Assembly: GCA_037953625.1 (NCBI GenBank)
Contig: CM075652.1
Span: 74,119,501 to 74,183,500 of the forward strand
Direction: 5' to 3'
Source: Crotalaria pallida
Taxonomy: Eukaryota > Streptophyta > Magnoliopsida > Fabales > Fabaceae
Length of the DNA stretch: 64,000 nucleotides
Position numbers and translations under genes: made by a program. This document shows positions 34,111 to 45,016 of the stretch, one piece after another. Every line of letters starts with the position of its first letter. Position 1 is the first letter of the stretch. The notes below the pieces were generated by a model. That model ran no database searches, had not been told where the DNA came from, and was given only the letters and a program-made list of their open reading frames with translations.

Positions 34111-34327
34111 TCATCCTACTGGTGTCATCCAATACTTGCTCACGTGTATGCTGATGTGGCGTTTCGTTAGCCACATCGGCAGTTAACATATTTTTCCTAA
34201 CGGCATGGACTAAAACCAAAATTTCAAAACAATTAAGGGTGAGTCAAGGTCAAAAAAACTTTCAGGGATCAAAACCAAAACATTTCCAACTTTGAAGGAC
34301 TAAAGACATAAATAAGCCTATTGAAAA

Positions 34328-35880
34328 ATATATTCATGTTGTTGTGAAAGAATTCTCTAAAAGTTGTCATTTGTTAAAGCAAATTAACTCAACCATGATA
34401 GCACTTATTCTTAAAAGAGACTGCCCTAGAGATTCTGGTGAGTACAGACCTATGTCCTATAGCAAATTTGCAACTCCCTATACAAATGCAATTCTAAAAT
34501 TATCAGTAATAGTCTAGTATTGACTATGAATAAGATTGTGAGCAAGAATCACAGTGCTTTTGTGGTTGGAAGGTCAATAGTTCATAATATCCTTATGAGT
34601 CAAGAATTGTTAAGAGTTTACACTAGGAAAAATTGTACATCATGTTGCATTTTCAAGATTGATCTTAGGAAATCTTATAATAGTGTTGAGTGTTGACTAG
34701 GATTTTTTTAGAGAAATTCTAAACAACTTTGGTTTTCCTTCTCAATTTAGCAGTTGGATCATGGAATGTGCAACATCTTTATTTTTCCATTGCTTTGAAA
34801 GGTGATGTGATTGGCTACTTCAAAGGAGTTAGAGGTCTAAGGAAAAGAGATCCACTATCTCCTCTCTCTTTTGTTTTTGTTATGGAGTACTTATCTAGAA
34901 TGATGCAAGTTGTTACTCAAGATAAAGATTTCAAGTTTCGCCCCAAATGCAAAAGGCTCGCGCTAACTAATGTCTGTTTTGCAGATGATTTGATGATTTT
35001 CAGTAGAGCCCCATATCATTTCTATCAGAAGGATTTTAGAAATATTGAAGAAACTTTCATTTGTTGCTGAATTTGAGGAAAACATGACTAAATTGCAAAT
35101 GTTTTTGGGAGGGCGCTATATGAATTCTCAAGGTCCAATGAGGGTACCTTCCCTGTTAGGTATCTTAGTGTCCTTTCTTCACCTAAAAAATGAACTCAAA
35201 TGCACTGTATGACTTTGATTGATAAGATTGTTTCTAGAATGAAGTGTTGTGCAACAAGGCACTTGAGCTATGCTGGTAGACTGCAATTAATCAATGCTAT
35301 GCTTTTCTCTTTTCATGCATATTGGTCTCAAGTATATTTAATGCCTAAGAGTATTATAAGACATATTGAGAGATATTGCAGGGCCTTCCTATGGAACAAC
35401 GGTAAATTTGACAAACATTTTAGTTTGAGTGGTAAGGAGGATATTTGTTAAGAAAAGTCTAGAGGTGGTCTTGCTATTAAGGATGTTGACACTTGGAAGT
35501 TGGAACCAAGTTATTATGGCAAAGAAGTTATGTTCCTTAGCCAACAAGAAAGATAGTTTATGGATCAAGTGGGTTCTACATGGCTGCATTCTAAAGATAG
35601 GGTCTACACAATATCCTCTGGATATAAGTGGCTCCATCAAGAAAACATTAGATCACAAACCTCATTTATCAAATAGATCGAAGCACATTGAATTTGCTTG
35701 CACACTATTTTATAAAACGGTTGGTTGTGAAGAGGATATCACTAACAAAGTCATGACTACATAAGTTCAACATGGTTTTTAATAAATATACTTTTGAGCT
35801 ATGTGGCACTGCTATTGAACATTTATTTTTTGCCTTCAATTTCTCCCAGCAATTAATTAGCAAGATTGACTTGAAGCTTG
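34328..35880 (+). pseudogene. L1-type LINE, 3' part: reverse transcriptase and zf-RVT
   Basis: Resumes the LINE broken at 22670. It shows LLKQINSTMIALILKRD, then GYFKGVRGLRKRDPLSP and the catalytic FADDLMIF (about 34979), then IVSRMKCCATRHLSYAGR (about 35220) and the zinc-binding stretch with LCGTAIEHLFFAFNFS near 35790. Frames are interrupted by several stops and shifts. The order matches plant L1 ORF2. Its 3' end is not sharply defined and no A-tail is obvious. Confidence 0.85.
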
Positions 35881-36298
35881 GTCTTCTGAAATTCCCTATA
35901 CAGATCAGAGTTTTGGCTGGAAGCTTGATCTTAAGAAATTCCCTGTCAGTTCATAGTTTCGACTAGGTTGATTTTACATGTTTCGAAAATCCAACCAAAC
36001 ATGTAGAGGATTTTGTATGCATGTATTGCATTTGTTGTCTACAACGTACATTTGAATCGCTAGAAATTAATATATGTTCAGGCTGATTAATTTACTTGTT
36101 GATGATATTTTCCTCAAATTGATTTTGATGTTCTGCATAAGGTTAAGTGTTTTCATGTTGAGAAAATGTCCTTTGTTGATAAGCTCTTTATGCATATGTT
36201 GACACCCAATTTTGTCTCCCCTAAAAATATAAAAAAGAATTATTAAAAAAAAAGAGAGAGATAAAAGCCAATAAAGAAAAGAGAGAATGCAAGAAAAG

Positions 36299-36333
<35 letters not shown>
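35881..36333. other. AT-rich spacer with TA microsatellite
   Basis: A short direct repeat (GACTTGAAGCTTGG / GGCTGGAAGCTTGATCTT style, with AAATTCCCT) lies at 35868-35950. An (AT)n run at 36303-36330 ends directly before the next LTR. No genes. Confidence 0.6.
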
Positions 36334-36835
36334 TGTGGACTATGACTAAGCCAAGTTGACCAAGTTGACCAAGTTGGTCATGCTGACTAAAGCGAACAAG
36401 ATAACCATGTTGGCCAGGTCCAGGTAAAACTAGATAAGCAGAAGGGCCCAAGCCCATATTGTCCAAGCCTTTATTCTAATCCAGGTTATCCAGGTTGACT
36501 AGGTCACGTTATCTATGTGACTCTCAACATGATTGCTTATACCAACGGATAAGCTGATTGAGATAACCACGCCTTCCGAGATTCTCGCTATCCCCAACAA
36601 CCCGATAAGCTTGATCTTGCCAAGTTGCATACCCTAGTCACCCAAGCAATCCTATATATACCACTTGACTTCTCAGGTATTTCTAACTCAACTAACACAA
36701 ACACACACAAAAAGCATTGACTAGGCTACCACGTTCCTTCATTGGGGACGAGCCGCCAACGTCATACATCAAAACCAGTCCAGTCTTCGTCTTGGAAACT
36801 TGGGCCGGGACACGTCGGACATCCCAGACACTACA
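36334..36835 (+). repeat. 5' LTR of the Tat-like gag-only element
   Basis: Contains a short tandem GTTGACCAAGTTGACCAAG and a TATATATA box-like string near 36652-36659 about 180 bp before the LTR end. It ends CAGACACTACA and is followed by TTAGCGACCACAGTGGGAG, a probable primer-binding site. Confidence 0.9.
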
Positions 36836-36854
36836 TTAGCGACCACAGTGGGAG
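36836..36854 (+). promoter_or_regulatory. Putative primer-binding site
   Basis: TTAGCGACCACAGTGGGAG directly follows the LTR. It resembles the TTGGCGCCGTCTGTGGGAA site of the Tat element at 61921, but the matching tRNA cannot be named with certainty. Confidence 0.5.
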
Positions 36855-36886
36855 TTGTAAACTTCTACTCCTACCAAGATCTAAGC

Positions 36887-38108
36887 ATGGTAAGCACCAG
36901 TAGAACTACCGTCGCAGCAAGGCACGTCCAAAGCATCGTACGCGATCCACGACGGAGTCAGTCTGCAAACTCCCCGATGCCAAAAGACGTTCTCTGAGAT
37001 GCCCTAGAAAAGAGACGGGAGCAACCATCAAGGAGATCCCGTAGCCCTCCTAAAGACTTACGAATCAACCCGGATGAGAATCAAAGAGGACGAGATAGGG
37101 AAGAAGCCTCTGTTACCCCAGAAAGCAAACCCCTTTCGGATAACGATCGCCAGGCCAGCCTTGAACCACAGGATCCTCAGCATCGAACTTCGCAACGGTC
37201 TTGCCAAAGGGAGGAGGTTAATGTTTCAATAAGACGAGATCCCCCACCCAGCCAGGACAGGTTGGATCGCCGCAGCCCTAGCCTTTCAAGGTCAATTTCA
37301 AGACTTGACACTCAAGCGTCGTCTAGCTTTGTAAGCAGAAGGACTAGCTGAGATGACCTCCTAGCCCAGTTACGACGTCGTCTTGATAAGCAAGATAGAG
37401 AAATCGTAGCACTCAAAAAAATCAAGTTGTCAAGTGAAACACCCCAAACAAATACAATAATTAAGATCAACCCAACAATTTCGGAAACAACAGCTACCAC
37501 CCAGGATGACCAAGAAGGGAACCCATTCACCGAGACGATCATGGCATTCCCAATTCCACTAGATTCCAACGGACCAACCAACGTAGATAAATATGACGGA
37601 ACGACCGACCCACAAGAACACCTAGATGCTTACATGTCTGCCATGTCGTTTTATGGAGCTTCTGAACCACTTAAGTGTCGGGCCTTCTCCCTTACTTTGA
37701 CCAAGGCCGCACTGGGATGGTTCACCAAGCTAGAACCCAATTCAATTACACGTTGGAAAGACTTGTCAAAGAAATTCCTAAGTCACTTCACAACTAGTAA
37801 AGCCCAGCCAAGGTCATCCCAACTCCTCTACAATATTAGGCAAAAGGAGGGCGAGTCTCTAAGAGGCTACATGTCCAAGTTCAATGCTGAAGTCATCTTT
37901 GTAAGAGACCTGAAACGGTCAGAAACCCCACACATCTTCATCAATGGTTTGAAGGATGGAGACTTTACAACCTCCTTAGCCAAAAGACCCGTCAAGACGA
38001 TGGAAGAACTAAAAGAAAGGGCATAAAAATTTATCAACCTTGAGGAGTACCGAATGATAAAAAATGAAGTAAACAAGGATACAACTACGCTGAAATCACA
38101 TCAAGGTT
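36887..38108 (+). pseudogene. Tat-type gag with three in-frame stops
   Basis: One frame runs throughout, with stops at 36995-36997, 37349-37351 and 38024-38026. The arginine/serine-rich N-terminal half (RRSRSPPKDL, SPSLSRSISRL) leads into a retrotransposon capsid domain: DKYDGTTDPQEHLDAY, KAALGWFTKLEPNSI, LLYNIRQKEGESL and a close ERA-stop-KFINLEEY (compare RSNKFINFEE in the Tat gag at 61.9-63.9 kb). No zinc knuckle and no pol follow. The protein would package RNA. With three stops this copy makes no full product. Confidence 0.88.
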
Positions 38109-38939
38109 AAGAATTTCCAACCCGTGGAACGCAACCAAGCTGGAGAAGTACTACAACTGATCTAGCTATCCAAGTTAGCCTAGTTATTTGAGTTTTTGTT
38201 CTTTTGCATTGAAATAAGTTGGACAACATGACCAACATTTTGAACTAATATTTATTTTTCAAATAAGTAAGCTTTTTCAACTCAACCATCATGATTATTA
38301 TTGTTCATTTGTTTGAACTTTCTCCAATAATAAATTGGTCCGTTAATTAAAGCAATAATTTGTTCTACCATTGCCAACTTAATTCGCTTCTTTACAGTCT
38401 ATTAAAATAATTTTATATTTGTTCATGGTTTAACTTGGTTAACCCAGTTAACTAAGACAACACCATCGAATTTTAAATGTTCCTTTTTATCATTGTACGA
38501 AGATAATTAGTCTAATTATCTGGAACAATGTCACCCAAACGCCATCACCCCTCCCTGACTAGCCACCAGGTTGGCCGTGATACGAAATTAACGAGTCTTA
38601 AACTTGGCCCATCATGGACAGCTTGGAAGTCCTAGACATCATGGGTCCATGAATTTATTAAACTTGGCCCAAATAAAATTACTTTGGACATCCAAGCAAA
38701 TATGGTCACCTTGAAATAACAAGAGTGTGGGTCGCCTCGCCCAGCATGGAAGCTTCGACCAACCTGGTCCGGTCATCCTTCATCTAAGAAGGGTGGAGTC
38801 TGTCCACCACATCCCATTTACCTTGGTAAAGGTGATCACAAACGACAAAATAAAATTCTATTCACCTTGGTTGGCCCGTCATCCACCTACTGGACCCACC
38901 GCCTTGTCTATGACATGACACTAGCTCGGGGGCAACTGA
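38109..38939 (+). other. Non-coding 3' interior of the gag-only Tat element
   Basis: 831 bp without a supported frame, rich in GGTTAACCAAG-like text. It ends with the polypurine tract GCTCGGGGGCAACTGA immediately before the LTR. Confidence 0.7.
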
Positions 38940-39441
38940 TGTGGACTATGACTAAGCCAAGTTGACCAGGTTGACCAAGTTGGCCATGCTGACTAAAGCG
39001 AACAAGATAACCACGTTGGCCAGGTCCAGGTACAACTAGATAAGCAGAAGGGCCCAAGCCCATATTGTCCAAGCCTTTATTCCAATCCAGGTTATCCAGG
39101 TTGACTAGGTCACGTTATCACTATGACTCTCAACATGATTGCTTATACCAATGGATAAGCTGATTGAGGTAACCACGCATTCCGAAATTCTCGCTATCCC
39201 CAACAACCCGATAAGCTTGATCTCGCCAAGTTGCATACTCTAGTCACCCAAGCAATCCTATATATACCACTTGACTTCTCAAGTATTTCTAACTCAACTC
39301 ACACAAACACACACAAAAAGCATTGACTAGGCTGCCACGTTCCTTCATTGGGGACGAGCCGCCAACGTCATACATCAAAACCAGTCCAGTCTTCGTCTTG
39401 GAAACTTGGATCGGGACACGTCGGACATCCCAGACACTACA
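38940..39441 (+). repeat. 3' LTR of the Tat-like gag-only element
   Basis: 502 bp, same length as 36334-36835, ending in the same CAGACACTACA and followed by a TA run. Confidence 0.9.
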
Positions 39442-41424
39442 TATATATATATAAAGATTGAGCGTAGAAATAAAAATGGAAAAGAATGAGTGTGAAAATA
39501 AAAATTAATAAAAATATTGAATGTCAAATTAAAAATCAATGGAGATGGTAGAGAATAAAAAAAATTGATTGAAAAGATTGAGAATCAAATTAAAATTTAT
39601 TGAAAAGGTTAAGAGTCAAAATATAAAAATTGATTTGAAAGATTTGATTAAAAAATAAAAGATTATTCCATTAGGCTCTTTAAAAAAAAACTTGAGTTCT
39701 TCCTAACCTGATCTTTATTATAGATAGAGCTCTCATTCTCTTCTCTAAACATAAAATTTTCTACACAAAATTTTGTTAACATCTTTCTCTTCAAAAAAAA
39801 CACGTGCGTGCACAAACAAACACACACACACACACACACTCTCTCTCTCTCTCTCTCTCTCTCCTCTTGTGGTTCCCCTAGTCCAGTGCACGCGTGCAAC
39901 ATAAATTCCTTATCTCCTTCTTTTCCTGTGGGCATCCCACGTGCTTGATGCCAACCGTCGTCATTCCTCATGTTGCGCACTTCCACTTCCGTACAAAATA
40001 GATTCCTTTTCATAATTATTTTTATATTTTTATTTCATTCTCATTGTGCTCTATATTTTTTTATTTACATTTTGAATTACACCAACCCTATAATTAGTTG
40101 CGATACTAGCAACATTATGATTTTTGTAAGATGAGGATCATTCAAGTGTTTCTAGGAATTCTTGTGGGGTCTAAAAGATATTGATAATATCTTAATTTGA
40201 AATTCAAACATAATATAATTATGTCGTAGGTTTCTTCTTAAAATATTACAAAATATTTGTGAATTAAAGTCGACGATGGAAAATTGGAGGATGACTGGAG
40301 TGACAGTTACGTTTTTTTATCCAATACTATTGAAGAGTATTTTTGTTATTATATTTAGCCATGAGTCTTGGCTGGATCTGATTCTCAAACATTAATATTA
40401 TATACATATGTTATACATATGTTAGACTACCCTGATAATAAAAATATTTTTAACAACATAGTCAACTATAGAAAAGTTGGAGGATGACTGGGATGATGCC
40501 TATGTAAATTCTATCCAATATTTTGAGGCATATTTTTGTTGTTTGATTTATTAGTAAGAAACATTTCTTTTGAGGATGACCGGGATGATGGCTAGGTCTA
40601 ATTACTAAAAATGAAAATGAAATATTTATTAAAATATTTCCACCAAAAATAATAAAAACAAAGTGAATAAATTTGCTTATCCAAAACCGTCGTGATTTTG
40701 GTGAACACAAATATTTAAAGATTTTAGTGGAAATCATTTCAAAGCTAACAATTTATTTGGAACAAAACTTTTTTTTAATACAAACTATTTTCATAATAAG
40801 AAATTTTTTTTAAGTTCACCACTCTTACATCTAATATGGTAAGAGATTTAAATTAGTTTCATAGAAAAATTAGTATAAGCAACTCATTCTTCATTATAGT
40901 CATTTATCATTTTTTGATGATATGATGATAAAATGGGATATATAAAAATAAAATTATCCTCTTAAAAAATAATGATAAAAAATCAAACCAATCAATCAAG
41001 TAAATAATTTAGGCCAAATTGGTAATCGTTCTTAGAATGGATGTAGTAGAGTGTTCATACATTTCTTATCAGTAATTAACTCCCTAACATAAACTATAGT
41101 ACATAAACCATTTCTAAGATATCCGATTGCACTATTTTATATTTTGGATAAAATAGTTGATAACAACTCCAAATATCTAATAAAAAATCAACAAATAAAA
41201 TCTTTCTTTTTTCGCGACATCCTTCAGAACTATCAAAACAACAAAGAATAGGTATTACTTAGCGTGCTGCATTCAGAATAGTCGACACAATAGAGAATAA
41301 GTATTGCTTAGCGTGATGAATTTTGGTTGTTTTAGCATGGTATGCCCTGTTATTTTGGTAGGGGTTTGTTGGCCTAGCTAAATTTGGCTTTGTTTGCCTC
41401 TACTCCTAGCCTTCGATTGCTTTT
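39442..41424. other. AT-rich gene-free DNA with microsatellites
   Basis: A (CA)n(CT)n tract lies at about 39820-39864. The phrase GGAGGATGACTGG recurs around 40286 and 40480 with related downstream text (ATCCAATA ... TATTTTTGTT), and GAGGATGACCGGGATGATGG occurs at 40573, forming a diverged tandem repeat of about 100-200 bp. A 40-bp near-duplicate with TTAGCGTG lies at 41255-41325. No element ends or genes were recognised. Confidence 0.55.
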
Positions 41425-44365
41425 TGTAACAACCTAACTTATTAATCGTACTTTAACATATTCAAAAAATAATTAATACTTTGGAAAATATGCGAAAAAT
41501 TTTAACTAAAACTATTTACATAACATAATTATATTATGTTTTCCCAAAAGAGTAATATTTATTTTACATCAAGTCTTGCATAATCAAAACATAATTTACT
41601 GTACAGACTCTGAGTTACCTAATAATCAAAACATATAGATACATATAGATAACTCAGAGCATGGTCCATCAACTCCAAAACTACTAAATAAGATTCTTTG
41701 TCTCGCATACTACGATCATATACCCTTCACTGGCTCTCAGTGGAGTACTAGGCCTGATCGTTATCCTCGTCGGCTACCCCGTCCTCATCCTCGATGGGAT
41801 CCTCCTCATCCTTATCCATATGAGACTGTGCCCTACCATTAGGCACATGGTCAGGTGATGGTGTAAACCTGATCGTACGTGATGGACCAGAACGAGGAGT
41901 GACCTCTCGGACCACTCTCTCAGAGGGTGGCTGGGAACGGGTAGCAGGATGAAACCTAAATCGTGAGGGCCAACAAGCAGGTGGAGGTGGTGGAGTACCA
42001 TAACGATAAGTGAAAGCAGGGGTATGTGTTGGGTATATATCATAGGGATGCGAAACCTACGAGGTCGCACTTGGGCCAATGGGTTGGGATGGCAGAAGAT
42101 GATCACCACCTCTCCCTCGAAGGTAGCCCGACGCTCCTCGTACTCCCACACGCCTCTACGTGGACGTAGCTCCATGTAAGCCAGATATCGAGCCATCACC
42201 TAACAAACAAGGTAGGGCAGGGGAGTAAGCCAATGTCACCCGCGTACAAATGAATAATTAAATAATATTAGAATAAACAATCACAATTATACATGTAGCA
42301 AGTAAATATGCAAAAACAAATGATCAATACCAATTATTCGAGGATATATATATCGTTATTAGTTTGGCATGATGTTTCCTCTCTACATGCTCATGCACAA
42401 TGCATTCGCCTCAATCAAATCTTATAGGGATGTTCTACGAACATCAAACTTTCTAGTTATCCGGTACTCCCGGAGTACCCTTCAACGTTCTCTAAAACGT
42501 TAAATCGCATTCACAGTTTGTTTAAGGAAAATGAATTGGGAGTAAACATCTTTCACCTGTGTATGCCATCACAACTCAATTGCGTATCCACTCTGGGACT
42601 TAGTCCATACAAAAGGACCGTCCTCCGCAACCAAGATATGCCCCTAGAGATCGATAGAATGATCATAGTTAACGCAGAATTATCCCGGGCGAGGTCTGCA
42701 GGACTAGCCAATCTTAGGACCATTCTACCCATGAATAACGCTTGCGGTCAGTCGACGTATCACCATCATAGACCTAATATCTGTGCATTCTCAATCCGGT
42801 TCCTGGAATTATCATGTGTCTTTTCCCATTGACCTATCTCAACAACCTTTGCTCCATGCATGAATGCAAGTAATTTTCATTATTAGGCCGGTGTGTTATC
42901 CTTTTATCATAATCATATCAAAGGTATTATTAAATTAATGTTTTTAAGCAATTTGGCCCCATTTAATCAGTTAAGAGTGAGCTTGATCGGATAAACAATG
43001 AAAAGTTATTTTTCTTGATATTTTTATACTTTATTTAATCGATTAAGCTAGCCTGTTATTCGATTAAATCAAGCCAAAATGCACTACAGATTAGCTTTTT
43101 CAACATCAATTCAATAACAACTCATTTCCTTTCATTTCCAACATCAAACTGAGAATAATTACATATATTTGAACATGTACCGACATATAATAATCAAGGA
43201 AACATATAGTTCATCAATTATGCATAAAAACACATAATTCACCATTTAACATATCAAATTCAATTACAAAGTGATTTAAGCTATATTCAAGTTTCCAACA
43301 GTTTGTATTAACATATTTATGCTTGCTCATATCTGTATTAGAGCTTAGTTTGGCCTCGAAGCCAAAATCCCATTTCAAGTTTGCCCTTGAACTTGTGAAA
43401 ATTTAAATTACATTCTTAGCTTATTAATTATCATTCTAGCAGTGTGAATAGCTTCTCTCTTACCTCTACTTGATGAATTGAAGGATTAAAAGCTGAGAGT
43501 TTGAAGGAAACTTGAGTGACCACAAACACTAACTTCAAACACGAACAACCCAACAGGGTGGTTTCCCCAGGATTTTTCAGCAACAAATTGGACAAACAAT
43601 TTGGGGAAAACAATTAGTTTCTACTCTATGCAACATAGGCTTTAAGATAAAACAAATTTTAACTCAAGAGGTAGCCTATGCTTACCATAATACAAGTTGA
43701 AAGGGAGGTCCACGAACAGCTTCTAGACTTCACAGGTTTTAGAGCATCAATTTCAACAGAGAATAACTTCTTATCTAAGAGGCTATATGGCAAGTTCTTG
43801 GTATCAAATCGAAAAGGGGTTTACAGGGTGTATTGAACTTGGATTGAGGGTGTTTGTGTGAAGAGAAATCAACTGAGGAAGGAGAGTGGTTGAGTTCCGA
43901 TGAAAACAGGGTATTCAAAGCAAAGAGTGAAAATTCAACAACTTCAACCCCTACATAATCCAATCCTCACTTCCTCAACTCGTCCCACACGTCCCTCGCC
44001 GTCTCCACCGCTTGGGGCAAGCAGGAGGTGGCGAATTTTGGGTAATCAACACGTTGATTCATCAAAACCTTATGTTCTGGGTTATGTTGTCTAGTTATAA
44101 TCGATTAAATCCACATTTAATCGATTAACCAGTTCAAATTTTTAAAATATTATACTTTATTCTTTTCCCTCTAAAATTCTTTTTAATGTTGTTTTCAGAT
44201 ATAAAAATAGTTATAATTAGAAAAATAACTTAAATTAAACAGAAATTATTTTTCTAAATATTTGTACATTTTCATTCATTTATTTACAATTAATTACATA
44301 ATAATTAACATATATAATTATAGTTAACTATTCCTTAATCGGGGGTTAAAATTTAAGGTGTTACA
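41425..44365 (-). repeat. Tekay 3' LTR, 2941 bp
   Basis: Read on the minus strand it starts TGTAACACC and ends GGTTGTTACA. LTRs of this size are usual for Tekay/Del. A 141-codon minus-strand frame at 41774-42199 starts MMARYLAYMELRPRRG and has no known domain; it is probably fortuitous. Several copies of ATTCGATTAA / TAATCGATTAA occur at about 43037-43070 and 44098-44130. Confidence 0.85.
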
Positions 44366-44382
44366 TTTCTCCCCCACTTACA
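44366..44382 (-). promoter_or_regulatory. Polypurine tract of the Tekay element
   Basis: TAAGTGGGGGAGAAA on the minus strand sits directly beside the LTR start, as expected for the plus-strand primer. Confidence 0.85.
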
Positions 44383-44410
44383 AGAATTTCGTCCCCGAAA
44401 TTCAGGCTTA

Positions 44411-45011
44411 CTAAAACAACTCAGGATACTCTCTACGCATTTGATCTTCAAGTTCCCATGTTGCTTCAATGACATCGCATTGATTCCAAATAACTTTGAC
44501 TAATAGAATCTCCTTTCCTCGAAGTTGCTTCATCCTTCGATCTTCTATCTGAACAGGACCAGTTTCAAATGTGAGGTGTTCCTTGATAGGCAAGATATTC
44601 GGTTGAATTTGAATAATAGCTTATGGATCATGCACATATCTTTGGAGTTGTGATACATGGAAAACATCATGAAGGTTGGAAAGGAAGGGGTAAAGCTATG
44701 TGATAGGCAACATTACCAACTCGTTTCAAGATTTGGTAAGGACCAACAAATTTCGGAGAAAGCTTCTTAAGTTTAAGCGCTCGTCCAATACATTCTATCG
44801 GTACAACCTTGAGAAATACGTGGTCGCCTTCTTGAAATTCTAAGGTATTTCTCCTTTGATCGACGTAACTCTTTTGACGACTTTGTGCAGCTCTCATTTT
44901 ATCTTGAATCATCTTGATCCATTCTGTTGTCTTTTGAACAATGTCGAGACGAATGATCGAGTTCTCCCCCACTTGGAACCAACATAGTGGGGTTTAGCAA
45001 TTTCTTTCATA
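44411..45011 (-). pseudogene. Tekay pol end: integrase C-terminal region and chromodomain
   Basis: The minus strand gives MGENSIIRLDI ... QKSYVDQRRNTLEF ... DHVFLKV ... KLSPKFVGPYQILKRVG (44667-44972), the integrase C-terminal domain, followed by a frame at 44411-44593 with GKEILLVKVIWN and EATWELEDQMRREYP, a chromodomain of the Tekay type. Chromodomains steer integration by binding modified histones. A frame change separates the two parts, and a stop interrupts the short stretch before TPLCWF near 44990. Confidence 0.88.
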
Positions 45012-45016
45012 TAAGA

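Larger units (their letters stand above)
22680..34318. mobile_element. Small Mutator-like MITE, expanded by nested insertions
   Basis: The inverted repeats begin GGCTTATTTATG and end CATAAATAAGCC. The flanking 9-mers TATTGGGAA (22671-22679) and TATTGAAAA (34319-34327) agree at seven of nine positions, a worn Mutator-type duplication. The left arm is 22680-22762 plus 23968 to about 24100; the right arm is about 34116-34318. Without the LINE fragment and the Athila element it would be about 525 bp, without a transposase. Its ends resemble those of the MULE at 13260-14955. Confidence 0.8.
36334..39441 (+). mobile_element. Gag-only Tat/Ogre-like LTR retrotransposon (non-autonomous)
   Basis: Two 502-bp LTRs (TGTGGACTATG ... 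CACTACA) bound an interior of 2104 bp that encodes only a gag. A purine tract GCTCGGGGGCAACTGA precedes the second LTR, a form I associate with Tat/Ogre-type elements. By eye the LTRs differ at around 17 positions (about 3-4%), so it is older than the gag-only element at 50692. It sits between TA-rich sequences and no clean 5-bp duplication can be called. Confidence 0.88.

Noticed and set aside
35200..35451. Independent 83-codon gene
   Set aside because: Sequence IVSRMKCCATRHLSYAGR is part of LINE ORF2 after the RT domain, so it is an element fragment.
36221..36466. 81-codon minus-strand frame
   Set aside because: It spans a TA microsatellite and the start of an LTR; the translation is dominated by IYIYIY repeats.
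39818..39864. (CA)n(CT)n tract as regulatory element
   Set aside because: An ordinary microsatellite with no gene nearby. I see no support for a regulatory role.
41774..42199. 141-codon minus-strand frame in the Tekay LTR
   Set aside because: It lies wholly within an LTR and shows no known domain, so I treat it as fortuitous. A conserved LTR-encoded peptide cannot be excluded without other copies.
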